DNA of 64,000 bases from Scolanthus callimorphus. Lineage: Eukaryota; Cnidaria; Anthozoa; Actiniaria; Edwardsiidae. The DNA is taken from the NCBI GenBank assembly GCA_033964015.1, contig CM066912.1:18153073-18217072 (forward strand), read 5' to 3'. Made by a program: the position numbers and the translations under genes. Below are positions 53,258 to 64,000 of this stretch, in pieces (the first letter of the stretch is position 1; the number at the start of each line of letters is the position of its first letter). The notes under the pieces were generated by a model. The model was not told the DNA's origin and did no database searches. It saw only the letters and a program-made list of their open reading frames with translations.

Positions 53258-56200
53258 CGTCAGCTTTCACTAGACCGCGCTGAATATACCGCACGTACAT
53301 ATAGAAATCACACACTGCAGCGATCTAAGATAAAGGAGAAGAATTTCCCAAATTATTACTACATGCATGAGTTTGGGTGGCTAGTTGTGTATGTCATGAT
53401 TGCTGGTGGGCTCGCAGGCATTCTCGTACCGGAGGTTCCGGTGGCAGCCATTGGCAGATTTTGACAACGGTTGTGTATCCATTCCCATACCCAGAGCTCC
53501 CCCCGGCTTGTCTGCTCGCGGGATGCTCTGGGGACACCCATTTGATGATTGCTGATTGGCAGCGTTTGGCTGATTGGCAGATTTTGACAACGGTTGTGTA
53601 TCCATTCTCGTACCCAGAGCTCCCCGGCTTGTCTGCTCGCGGGGATGCTCTGGGGACATCCACTTGAGGGCCTTCGCTGATTGGCTGATTTTGAACATTG
53701 GGGCATGCGCAGAAAGTTGTTTCTCTCAACGGCTCTGTATCAAAACTCGCGCATGCGTCAATGGCTGTCACCTGAGCCTCCCCAGCAAGGTGACGGGATT
53801 TGCTTGTAATGCCTACTTTTGACCAGTTAATACTGTTTAAAAGGCAAAAATTGTTACTTTGTATACACAAGTACAACACTAGCATACCCTATCTCTACTG
53901 CTACGACAGACGTTAATCCAGTCCTGAGCGTCGTAGAGTTTCACGCGATGACGACAGAATCGTGATGCACCTGTCAACTGGCATTTCCTAGAAACAACAA
54001 AACGGAAACGAAATTTACACTTCAAATTGATTTCTGCTCCACATGTAGTGACTCGCACACTGGGCAGTACATTTATTTAACAAAACACAGTTCCCGTGAC
54101 TGCACAGGGTTATCAAACATAGATGTGGTTGGGAGAAATCGAGAGCAGATCAGTGGAAACACGATCAGTGGAAACACGAGCCGCAGGCGAGGACAGGGCG
54201 CAAATGACCTGCTTAGATCACTAAATTTCAAATAGTAAGGTCAGGTTAGCTCAGATAAGCTTGTTTTTTTACATACAGACTCCTTGTCTGATTGAAAAGA
54301 AATTATCAAAATGACGTTTTTCTAATGGATCCGTCTTTGAGATATTAGGCTTTAAACTTTGGTTTCTGTACCATTTTACGGGAGAATTAGTACTTTGATC
54401 AGAAATTATGCAAACTTTGTTCAATCATATCTAAAATTCATATTCTTCAAATTTCTTAAAAATTGGAATTAAGCTTTTGGTCATAGAAACTCTTTGCTTT
54501 GTATATTTTTTTACTTATAGTGTCCCCAATAAGCTGAATGAGTTAAATACGCTGACATTCAAATAAATAGAGATTATTACATGGTAAGAACTTGATATCG
54601 TTTTTATTCACGAGTTTTCGTGTCGTAGCGCGAACACGAATGAATAATACGATTTGCCATGTCATAATTTGTTTATTATATACTCTGAGTCTGATAAAAT
54701 AGCAAAAAAAAAAATGCATTTTATTCGTGCCGTGAATGATATCGTATCATTCACTGATACGATTTTTATTCACTGGTGTTATCACATGGTATCTGGTCAC
54801 AGTATATAATAAAGAAATATACTAGTTGTAGCTCTCGCTAAAAGTGCCAACGAGCAATTTATAAGTGAATCATGAAAATATGAGTTCCTCTGACTCACTG
54901 CTGCCCTAATTTCATTTGGCCGACTATTTTATATTCATTGATCCGCAAAGCGTTAGCATCACGCGGACCATAAAGTGACTATAGGTCACTTTAGGGACAA
55001 ATACCTACCTCTAAATTTCATACATGTAAAGGTTGCATTTCCATGAGCATATGAACAAGCTAAATCACTGTGATAGCAATGATTGTGTAATAACAACAGC
55101 GCGAGAAATATATACAAACACAGCATCGCGGCGTTGACTACACGGGCGCACTTCAGAAGTGGACCAGGGGTCAAATAGTAGATTTCTCTTCTGATACTGA
55201 TAGTGCTCAAGTATTTGGTTACCACTTGAATAATAATAATATTTCGAAATCCTGGCACTTTGATTGGCTAGTGGTTACACCACTCTGAACTCGAGAATTT
55301 TTCTCCTAGCACGGCTCTATAACGCTGCCGCCTCGCAGCCACGCCTCTCGGCTCGGCTGCTCGTTAGCAATTAACTAAATATATTTTTTATAAAACTTTG
55401 CTTTTTGTATTGAAAGCTAAGATAACAGACAAAGTACACACCCACTGACACATTTACCTGAATAAAGATTTTCCCCGTAACGTCTCCATGGACAATGTGT
55501 TGTTTTCTATGGATTGCTGAATTGCCATAGCAAGCTATAATATAACAGAATGAATATATATATTTTTTTCAGCACGCTTACGCTTATTCAAAAGCATTAA
55601 ACAGCACGAGAATCGTAGCTTTTGAATACGCTGGACAAAAAGAACTAAGTTACCTCTTTGTTAGTGAAATTGAGACAAGGCGCTACGTCCTCTCGGTAGA
55701 TCCTACTGAGGAACGGTTGGTCATGTGACACGGACCTCTCGTCCATCCACTCCAGGAATTCACGGAATAATATGACATCCACCTTCAAGTCGAGAGAACA
55801 ACACAAATGATAACCTTATTTCAGTGAAAACTGATGTTATAGGGGGCATCCCCAGCCTAGGAAAGCCAAAAACACTTACCGCTCAACGAAAGAGGTGTCC
55901 GCGCGCTCAAGCCAGACATTTTATACTTATGACGTATTTTGACGCAGATCGATTAAAAAGGAAGTGGCCTTTGGCAGGCTAAGGCATCACGGGCAACGAA
56001 AAACGCAACAAAATACATTATGTTATTACCAAACGAGCCTTTCGTCAGGTCTTATTATCCTGGCCGAGTGATGCGTTCCATATGACCTATTTTTGGGAGA
56101 TTCTTTTGTATTTTTACCTCTGGTTCTTCAGGCTGATGGAAGTCTCTCGGCCGCTTGGTACCACATGAATGCACCGCAGCGTCACAGTCGTACGAACCGC

Positions 56201-59200
56201 ACTCATTACAAGGAGCAAGGTTCTCGTCACTATGGCGACGGAATCGACGAGTCTTCTTCGGTTTGTTAATGAGCAAGGACTTAAGAGCGTCGACTTCAGC
56301 TTGTAACACATCAACCTAAGGAAACCATCACTTATGGTCTGAGTAAACCATACTGGGGCAGAATTTAACAACACAGTCATGTATAATATGTGCAAAACAT
56401 CTTAAAACATTCTCCACCAGGTAAATCATACATTATTTCTGAAGTTTCCAAAGAGTAGCATAAAAAAGCCGTGAATCTGCTGTTACAGTAAGTACAATTA
56501 CCATAGTATTTACTAAAATACGACAAACCTTTGAGTTAGCTTCCTCGTATTTCTTCTCTGCTGTCACTTGTTTTAGCTTTGCCTCATGGACCATAGCATG
56601 AGCTTCCTAAAATAGCAAGTATTGATCGTTATTATCTTATTATTTAGGCATTTATTGCAATTAAATTTTCCAAAAAATATGAAAAGGTACAATATTTGTA
56701 AACATGTGCATTTAAATTCCATGGATACTAGTCCAGACCCCAAGCCTGCGAAAGCCGACACCACTTAGCGCTCGCCGAAAAAGACTCTCACAAAGAGGCG
56801 TCTGCGCGCTCAAGCCAAACATTCCATACTGATGACGTATTCTGACCCAGGTCAAAATTACGAGGCAAATTTGACTATTTGATATTTAATTTTCATAGCA
56901 CACAAAGTATTTTATAGTAAAGAATTCAAATAAGACGAAAAAAGATACAACAAAGTTAAATTGGCCACGTAATTTTTTTGACCAGATTTGGGTCAAAATA
57001 CGTCATCAGTATGGAATGTTTGTCTTGAGCGCGCAGACGCCTCTTTGCGAGTCTCTTTCGGCGAACGCTAAGTTGTGTCGTCTTTCGCAAGCTAGAGTAT
57101 ACTCAAGTTTCAATTGACCAGGTCCTGGACAAGGGATCATCCGACCTAACTTACAATATATACCCTTCTTCGTTACAGTTCTAGCATTGTATCGATGTAA
57201 TTCAGATCTTCTTTTGAACATGGTTGCAAAGATAATTAGGGCAGTCAAACTGAACTCTGCGTAAAGATCTTGAGCACTCACATCTGGGGCACCCGGTGAG
57301 AAACTAGAGTGCAACACACACCTGAAACAAGCTTGCTGTTAATTCTTCCAGTTCTGACTCCAACTCATTTCTAACGCTTGAGAGCTTTTCACATTCTTCA
57401 TCTTTTAGTTTAAGCTCCTGAAAAACAAGAAAACCTGAGAATAAATATATTCATTATTCAGATTCTGATATGAAATAGATTCTGTATTAGATTCTGATAT
57501 GAAATAGATTCTCAAAATAATTGAGTTAGTTCACGCGCTCTGATTGGTCGAGAGCTGTGTTTCAAAACTCTATGAAGGTCATAGAAATGACGCCATAACG
57601 CGGCAAATTGCTTGAAAATGGCGGATTTTTTTTTTTTTTTTTAACTTCGACTGTTCGTTCCTGGACGAGCCTATTGAGGAGGATCAGCCTTCTGTGATTA
57701 AACAACCACAAGCAGAAAAGATTTGCCAGCTCTCCGAGTAGGATTTAGGCAACCTACTTGAAATCACTTCAAAGTCAACAAACTTCTCCTCCCGCGTATG
57801 ATTATTGTTCTCGCTTTAGAAATTATTTTATAAAAGAAATAAAACATTTTTTCTGTGCCTTCATCTAGAGTTTTGAAAACCTCGGCTTTTGTTTGGAAGA
57901 ATTCTCGAGTCAAATGAAGTACTTCACTTCGTCTTGTGCTTCATGATCTGCTCTTGAATTCTCCCAAACAATGCCTCGGCTTTCAAAACTATGAAGGCAC
58001 AGAAAAAATGTTTTATTTCATAAATATGAAATAGATTCTGATATGAAATTGATTCTGATGTGAAATAGATTCTGATATGTCCAGTAACGGATCCAGGTTT
58101 TTGGAATAGGGGTGAGTTTCTTGTTTGGAGAGCCAGATTTTGTCAATAGGTCTACTAGAAGTTTGTATATTGCGAACGATTTTTGTATTGAAAAGGGGGA
58201 TGCATCCCCACCAAACGCACAAACATCTGAGGACTTCCCTGGATCTAGCTGCAACTGACGCCCTAGATAATCAAGGATCCAGTGTGGCGCAAAAAACATT
58301 ACAGTACTTTTAGGGGATGCAGAGAGCCCTTTTGGATAACCACAAAGAACACTGGATCTTAAATCATGCCTTACTGACTTATTCAAGATCCATATCATTT
58401 GGATTCAGTCCCAGTCATGAAATAGCATGTTTGTCAGTGCAAACGAAGAAGATGAATGGTCAGAAATGATCAAACACTCACCAATTGAGCCTTCTGTAGT
58501 TCCTCCTCTAATCTATCAAAAGCTTGAGCTTTTACTTCCTCCCTGCTTGGCGTCACATGACCATTTTGTGCTTGTGTTGGCGATGTCAGTGGAGAACTAG
58601 TGAATGGCCTGAAACATCCCAGGAATTTGTGAATATCTGGACTGGATCTCACCAGGATCCAGCAATTTTGATGTGGGTTCTAAGGTTCAACACTCACTGT
58701 GAGGATCTACCTATCACAGGTTAGTCAAGAGAAGGTCAGTCAGCCAAGCAGGTGAGGGGTGGCCCTTCATCTGCTCATTATTTTTCATGCCCTCAACTGC
58801 CCTTCTGGTTAGTGCCACTAGACAGACTAATCACATGTAGGATCTCAGCTTTTTCCATCCAAGGATTATTCGGTTACATCCCTAGCCACCCACTAGATCA
58901 TACCACCCAAGTCCCAACTTATCAGATCATGTAGCTAAAAAAACAGGTCCCACACTTCCGCTATCAAGTATGGTATTCAAGGAGGAAACATGGTTGCCAC
59001 AGCCATGGACAGGAAGAGTTGTGGAGGGCTGGAAGGTGACCCCCCAGGGACGGCAGAGCCCCCCAAATTTCACCAAGTTTTCATATATTTTCACTAAACT
59101 CAGCCCCCCCCCCTGTCATACAATTTTACTAACAAGCCCCCCCCCCCCCCCCCCCCCCCCCACATTGAAAACTGTTCTGCCATCCCTGCCCCTCCCCCCC

Positions 59201-61909
59201 TCACACACACAGACACACTTTTTGCCAAATTTTGTGATATATTCTTTTTATAAGCTCCCCAGTTCAGTGTGCTTCACTGCACTTTCAATTCTGAATTTAT
59301 ATATTTCAAAGTCCCTTGGCATATTTCAAGTCCTGTTGCTTGCTTATGACACCCAAAAATGGCAAACATTGGCAAGCTGGTCAACCCGCTGTTGCTGGTT
59401 AGTCAACCCGTTGCAATAGGTTGAGAAACTTTGAACTAGCAGGTTGATCAACCGGTTAGAAGCCAAACTGCTGTTGTTGGTTGAGCTCCTCAACCTGTTA
59501 CAGTAGGTTGAGAAACTTGAACTCCTATAGTATATACTATGGCACCAACCCGCAGTAGCAGGTTGATAAACAGATTACAACGGGTTGGGTTCTATACCAA
59601 TTGAGCAACCCGCTATTGTAGGTTGGTGTCATAGTAATATAGTATAGGAATTGGAAGGTTCTCAACTAGCTGTAGTGGGTTCATCAACTGGTTACAACAA
59701 GTTGACAGGTTGCTTCATAGAACCATGTAGCATGAACCATGCATCATGCTTCATAGCCTGCAGTGTGTCATGGGAGCAACTAAATACAGAAATCAATAAT
59801 GACAGAACTCTTTTGGAAAAGTATTTCTTTTGTAAACTATGTAGCATTATTTTTCATCCGATTAACACAACACTATCTTCTTTGTTTGACAAATTCTCAG
59901 TACCTTCTAGTCAATGTACACATCCAATGACAATGCCTGCTGAAAATTTGCATATTGAGAAAATATTTCAAACTAAAAACCTATGTTCTATTCCAAGCAT
60001 TTGCAAAGCAAACAGAACTACATTCAAAATAACAAACTCGGCTGAAATAGGTTTAAAGTATTGTGCTCTTCTTGCTTTGCCAAGATTATCAAAATTATCA
60101 AAAATAACCAAAATTATCTTTGAAAGATAATTTGGTTATGAGCTGTTATGCAAATTTTCAACCAAGTTTTGCTTCTGACTCAAGTGCATTGAGCTCAAAC
60201 GAGTTCTGAGAATGAAACAAAAATAATTATTTCCAGTTTCCTTGATGCTTAGCAGACTTATTAATACTTTCCAAGGAAACCTGTAGTGAAGAATGCTAAT
60301 CATGCTTTCAGATACGAAAATTTTGGGTTATTATGGAATTGTTCCCACAATGCATTGCAAGATACACAGTTCGCGATACATGGTTTCACGGAGCAACGTT
60401 AATTGAAACAGGTGTATGGCAGGTTGATGCCATAGTATATATAATATTGTTATTTTGCTAGGTCAGAGGTTTGCCTGCTAGCCTTCTTTTCAACCTATGC
60501 TTTCGACTTCTACACTCTACAAGTAGGTCATTTTCCTATAGGCATGTGTCAGTGGCAGTCACCAGAGTCTCCTCTGCAAGGTGATGAGCCGGGTATCACT
60601 GGGTAGGACAGTCAGATTAACAGATCTTGTTTCAAGATTCTACTTTGCTACACATGATCAATGACATCATAGAATCTTTGTTGATTGACTTGTGTTGCAT
60701 AACAGGCTATCTGCATGCCTAAGACATGGCCTTGCTTTCAAAAATTGATATTTTAAAGGCCCATCACCAACCGAGAGCCTTTGCGGACTCTTAGCCAATC
60801 AGAGCACTCGAAAAACAATGGATCAATTTGAAAACAAAAGAAAACGGGGCGCAAAGGCTCCCGGTTGGTGATGGGCCTTTAAAGGCCCACCACCAACCAG
60901 GAGCCTTTGCAGGTTATTAGCCAATCAAAGTGACTGAATAACAATGGACAAATTGGAGAACAAAATAAAACGAGGCGAAAAGGCTCTCAGTTGATAATGG
61001 GCCTTTAATAGAGGCTATTATTATTATTATTACCATAATTATTTTCATTAATATTATATAGAGGATATTACACGGTGGCACAAAGATATGAGTTTCATTT
61101 TCGAGTGGCAAGAACAATATTTTACGAATGAGTGCAGTGAATGAGTAAAATATTGTTTTTGACACAAGGAATTTAAAGTTAATATAGACAAACCAGAAAA
61201 AATTACTCCAAATTCATTTCCAAGCACTTTTGTTTTGACTGACATCCTTACTAGTGAGGATATGGAAAATATGTCACTCAGGTCCCAGATGCAGCTTCGT
61301 ATGAGATCTACACCTGGCGTATTTCCCAGTTAAACACTTATTATTGTGTCTATTTAACAATTATTCCTTGAGCCCGAATGGGCTCTGAGTTTCGGCCGAA
61401 TGGGCTTTTGACTCAGAGGCCATGAGGGCGAGAGGAATAATTGTTTTAGTCAAATCACACTAGTAGGTCAATTTGTATTGCCAAAAAAAACGTTTTTGTT
61501 CTGGTCATTTGCGATTTTCTGGCTTCCAAATCCGACACTTTTCGCTACTAGTATATTTAAAAACTTAATTTGATTAATTTATAAATTCAGATCTATGGAT
61601 TATGCAACTATGGATCTATGGAATATGCAACACCTGTATTCTATATTAGTCAAATCACACTAGTGGTCTATTGTCAATGCTGCGTTCTGATTGGTTGAGC
61701 TACTAGTAGGCTATAAGTTATAGCCTACTAGTAGCGAAAAGCGTTAGATTTGAAAGCCAGAAAATCGCAAATAACAAGACGGAAAACGTTTTTTTGCTAC
61801 ATACATTGACCTACTAGTGTGATTTGACTAAAACAATTATTCCTCTCGCCCTCATGGCCTCTGAGTCAATAGCCCATTCGGCCTTCGGCCTCCTGGGCTA
61901 TTGACTCAG

Positions 61910-61943
<34 letters not shown>

Positions 61944-63094
61944 GCCTTCCACATTATCTGAAAAACGAGTTGGCACGGCTCGAGAAAAGAAATTTCCCTA
62001 TTCATTAGTCTTATATTTAACTATTACTTTATACATATTGTAAATAAGTGTTTTTAAATAATTTTATTGTAAATAACTGTGTAATTTAGCCAATTTCGCT
62101 GCAAATCAGTTTCTTAATAAACTACTCTATCTAGAGGTGATATTATAATATTATTACATTATCATCATCAGTACTGCAAACTACCTATGCTGACTTGCCA
62201 GTTACATTTGCCTGATGTCAACCTTTAGCCTGATGTTTTTTGTTACACTTTTCAAATGGTAATGAATACAGAAACTGGCAGGTTTACATCCTCCTACAAA
62301 CTCGTAGACTAGAGTTACCATTATCATTATAAAATTATGTTGCTTTCTGTTTTATATTTTTAGTACAGTCATAGCTATGTACTTGTACTTTCACTTTCAT
62401 ACTTTTCAGTCATTTCCGTTATACAATATTATTATGCACACCGCAACATATTGGTTTTTTTTTCACACAAACACTAGAATCTAGAATATGTTAGAAGATG
62501 TATTAAAGCCTTTTCCTGTTCATGTTAGGACGCGACATGCACCAAAACAATATCTGGTTTACAAAATGCATCATTGAATCATTAAGTTACGAAAGGTAAT
62601 CGATTTTTAAATTTGAACTTATGTTTTTCAAGTAAAGCCAAAGGAAAGCATATCAATTAAATTTAAAATTATGATCTCTTAAAACCTTAAACCGACAGAA
62701 AATATTGCGGTGTGCACCTTGCATCAATATGGTATAAGCATTGGCGGCCCAGTGTGTAAAATCAAAGTTGAATATAAATAGACATTAAGTTTAAGTAAAA
62801 ATATCACACTTACCAAGTAATATAAATTTGTTACAAAATCATATTTTACCTTGATTCGAGTTTGATTTCGGGTAGGTTTTTCCGAGGTGTAGATCTGAAT
62901 TTACTAGTAATGGAAGAAGTCGAAGCTCGTGTCCTCATAGGTTTTTGCTTTCCAACTTGCGAAGCATTGCTACAGGCTCTTTGTCGATTTGTTCCAGCTG
63001 AAGCCGCCAAAATATCCGGCTCACTCGTAGACCTATTTAAGCTTGTTTCCGGGGGCCCAAGGAAGCTAGATTCCATAGTTAAACTGTTAGCCAT
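53258..63094 (-). CDS. RAB3IP: Rabin8/RAB3IP-like guanine nucleotide exchange factor for Rab8, nine exons, 3' end missing
   Basis: Sec2-domain GEF that activates Rab8 in polarised vesicle transport and ciliogenesis (family knowledge). Minus-strand exons: 62850-63094 (start MANSLTMES), 58482-58608, 57322-57417, 56529-56606, 56118-56315, 55654-55782, 55458-55534, 53888-53987, 53258-53324. Every junction is GT-AG and keeps phase. Exons 2-5 form the Sec2 coiled coil: [78 protein letters not shown]. Exon 6 [17 protein letters not shown], exon 8 [17 protein letters not shown] and exon 9 [16 protein letters not shown] match the C-terminal conserved half. Exon 1 is a serine/threonine-rich tail ([11 protein letters not shown]). 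About 373 residues found, close to RAB3IL1 length. The usual ~25-residue last exon was not located; it must lie left of 53258, maybe beyond the large fold-back. No frame lesions; probably functional. RAB3IP and RAB3IL1 cannot be told apart in a non-vertebrate. Confidence 0.93.
53455..53692. repeat. Tandem direct repeat, two ~115-bp copies, Rabin8 intron
   Basis: CAGATTTTGACAACGGTTGT ... GTATCCATTC, CAGAGCTCCCC, GGCTTGTCTGCTCGCGGG and ATGCTCTGGGGACA(T/C)CCA occur at 53455-53545 and 53578-53665, in the same order. Opposite-strand ORFs with repeated NRCQNLP peptide arise from it. Confidence 0.85.
54590..54790. mobile_element. Probable decayed fold-back, Rabin8 intron
   Basis: GATATCGTTTTTATTCACGA at the left; TGATACGATTTTTATTCACTGG and CATTTTATTCGTGCCGTGAATGA at the right share and invert this sequence. 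The boundaries are unclear. Confidence 0.4.
55845..55965. mobile_element. Single arm of the 56738-57105 element
   Basis: AGCCAAAAACACTTACCGCTC, GTGTCCGCGCGCTCAAGCCAGACATT and TATGACGTATTTTGACGCAG parallel the left arm of the element 900 bp to the right. Confidence 0.7.
56738..57105. mobile_element. Inverted-repeat element with ~125-bp arms, Rabin8 intron
   Basis: GCCTGCGAAAGCCGACACCA ... GCGTCTGCGCGCTCAAGCC, CATTCCATACTGATGACGTA on the left; TACGTCATCAGTATGGAATG, GAGCGCGCAGACGCCTCTTT and TTTCGCAAGC on the right. Inserted between exons 3 and 4. Confidence 0.88.
57837..58021. mobile_element. Fold-back element, Rabin8 intron 2
   Basis: GAAATAAAACATTTTTTCTG at the left and CAGAAAAAATGTTTTATTTC at the right; GCCTTCATCTAGAGTTTTGAAA pairs with TTTCAAAACTATGAAGGC and TTGTTTGG with CCAAACAA. 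Next to it lies ATTCTGATATGAAAT(A/T)GATTCTG repeated five times (57470-57510 and 58027-58080). Confidence 0.85.
59137..59161. repeat. Poly-C tract (25 C)
   Basis: A run of 25 C after ACTAACAAG, with a second run of 10 C at 59103-59113. The proline-rich plus-strand ORF (58970-59419) crosses both and is not credible as a gene. Confidence 0.9.
59350..59725. repeat. Cluster of GGTTGA/TCAACC-type imperfect repeats
   Basis: At least eight copies of CAACC(C/T)G(C/T)T(G/A)(T/C)... and their complements GGTTGA(G/T), many followed by GAAACTT(T)GAACT, with two TAGTATA(T)AC-like sites (59528, 59636). Neighbouring copies are in both orientations, so much of the stretch can fold. The intron 1 DNA here otherwise shows no exon. 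Confidence 0.7.
60752..61008. mobile_element. Head-to-tail dimer of a ~128-bp MITE
   Basis: Copy 1 (60752-60882): AAAGGCCCATCACCAACCGA ... GGTTGGTGATGGGCCTTT. Copy 2 (60880-61008): AAAGGCCCACCACCAACCAG ... CAGTTGATAATGGGCCTTTA. The interiors match (AGCCAATCA(G/A)AG, AACAATGGA(T/C)AA). The copies share TTTAAA at the joint, compatible with a TTAA target. Confidence 0.85.
61068..61255. mobile_element. Diverged copy of the CGGTGGC-type MITE
   Basis: GGATATTACACGGTGGCACA, CATTTTCGAGTGGCAAGAAC and AATATTTTACGAATGAGTG match the complement of the right arm at 39040-39095; the second arm is shortened (AGTAAAATATTGTTTTTGACAC). The following ACTAGTGAGGATATGGAAAATATG matches the complement of 38610-38640. 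Confidence 0.7.
61352..61557. mobile_element. Family A element, truncated copy
   Basis: Hairpin cap AACAATTATTCCTTGAGCCC ... GAGGAATAATTGTTTTAG, then body TAGTCAAATCACACTAGTAG up to the central CTACTAGTA, where it stops. Half of the body is missing. Confidence 0.85.
61649..61942. mobile_element. Family A element, complete copy, opposite orientation
   Basis: TAGTCAAATCACACTAGTGG ... ACTAGTGTGATTTGACTAAA body with the central TACTAGTAGGCTATAAGTTA palindrome, followed by the hairpin cap AACAATTATTCCTCTCGCCC ... GAGGAATAATTGTTAAA. The best full-length reference copy in the window. Confidence 0.88.
61945..62840. other. AT-rich part of Rabin8 intron 1
   Basis: Apart from AT-rich low-complexity sequence I see no element or exon here. 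Confidence 0.4.
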
Positions 63095-64000
63095 GTCCCC
63101 TGGTTGTAATATGAAGGTCAACTAATAATGAAAGCCATTAAAGAGATAACTTTTTGTCGTAAGTTATCATTATAACTTGCTCATCCTGATTCGATCACTG
63201 ATTATGTGGTCGGTATTATTGATAGACACTTCGCTATAAATTTGGATCCCATTTCCTACATCTCCAATGTGTCCTTCATCTCAAGTCAAAATGTAATAAC
63301 TGAACTTCAATCTTGGCTCGCATAAAACTCTTAGTTTCTGATGCAAATTTTTAAAATGCCTTCTCAGGATAACAACATAAAAACAGCATGTGCCTTTTGA
63401 AATAATTCAAAACAAACTCGATCCTTTAGCATAAAGCTGATTCAGGGATGGTCGATGTTTCAGCTTTCTTCTTGGTCATCAATTCGCTTGTCTAACGGCG
63501 TCTATAGCGATTGAAACTTTAAAAGCCGGCTGTTGTTTGGAGTTGTCGATCTTGTGTGTTCACCTTGCTCGTGCGATTTTCGTGCGATCCCAAAGCCGAA
63601 CTTTGTTAGCAAACCTCTTCTCTCCCCGACAAAATCGCTACATACAAATCAAAAGCTTGTTGGCAGTGTAAATAATGGATACGACTGGCAAAAAGGACTG
63701 CAGGCTTGCAAATTCGAGAGATATTGGAGTTTAGTGTCAGTTTGTGTCAGGCATCAACAGGCATTCCGAACATCAACAGAATCCGAACACGTCGATTGGA
63801 GACTGGGACGGGACAAGCTGAAACGATATAGTAGACGGTCGGCAGGTCACGTCCGACCGAAAAAGGACCATGTACCAGCACTGAGCACAGGCGATCCGGC
63901 TGACATGCGGCCAAGCTCCTAGTCATGTCATGTGGGGTACTGTGAATGCAACATTGCGCTGTAAATTATACGTAAATGTAAATATTGAAATAAAATCATG
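63095..64000. other. Region upstream of the Rabin8 start; unassigned ORF
   Basis: The Rabin8 promoter and 5' UTR should lie here. A plus-strand ORF of 129 codons (63533-63922) has no domain I know; an AATAAA lies near 63990, so it could be the 3' end of a divergent transcript, but nothing else supports this. Confidence 0.3.

Noticed and set aside
58970..59419. 149-codon proline-rich plus-strand ORF
   Set aside because: Crosses two poly-C tracts and simple repeats; lies in intron 1 of the minus-strand Rabin8 gene.

Overview
The window is animal nuclear DNA, most likely from a cnidarian (reef coral or sea anemone). The genes are intron-rich with GT-AG introns, their closest recognisable relatives are animal proteins (a class A GPCR, an SLC18B1-type transporter, Rabin8/RAB3IP, a NAALADase-type peptidase), and the intergenic and intronic DNA is packed with fold-back elements, degenerate LINEs and minisatellites. 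No bacterial operon, CRISPR array, rRNA or tRNA was seen.

Layout. 1-5.2 kb: degenerate repeats, a LINE 3' fragment and a Penelope-like GIY-YIG fragment. 5194-6180 (+): an intact single-exon class A GPCR. 7.4-9 kb: three small DNA transposons. 9.4-11.3 kb (+): a decayed Ty3/gypsy pol that ends in a minisatellite (11.28-12.22 kb). 12753-13638 (+): an isolated 3' exon of a NAALADL1-like M28 peptidase with one frame lesion. 14.2-17.1 kb: nested transposons, including a pearl/HINE-like element whose core is a 128-bp satellite carrying paired CRE (TGACGTCA) palindromes. 18149-33118 (+): a 16-exon SLC18B1-like transporter gene whose exons can all be placed by homology and splice sites, but with at least two single-base frame discrepancies; its introns hold many fold-backs and two minisatellites. 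33.3-44.6 kb: no recognisable host gene, several transposons (one of 1049 bp with a 6-bp target duplication) and a 40-G tract. 44614-51460: a 6.8-kb TTAA-flanked fold-back with ~650-bp inverted arms; inside it a LINE (+) is interrupted by a second LINE (-) bounded by an exact 11-bp target duplication. 53258-63094 (-): nine exons of a Rabin8/RAB3IP-like Rab8 exchange factor, all in frame; the short terminal exon was not found.

The host genes do not form a pathway: a membrane receptor, a vesicular transporter, a surface peptidase remnant and a vesicle-traffic GEF. The more unusual content is in the mobile elements: a palindromic CRE-site satellite carried by a transposon with a paralogous empty site, hairpin 'caps' with conserved boundaries but different interiors attached to different transposon bodies, two unrelated elements with 6-bp target duplications and dense short internal repeats, and a nearly identical 140-bp segment present both 3' of the peptidase exon and 20.8 kb away at a transposon edge. 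All homology calls are from memory of protein families; no database search was run.
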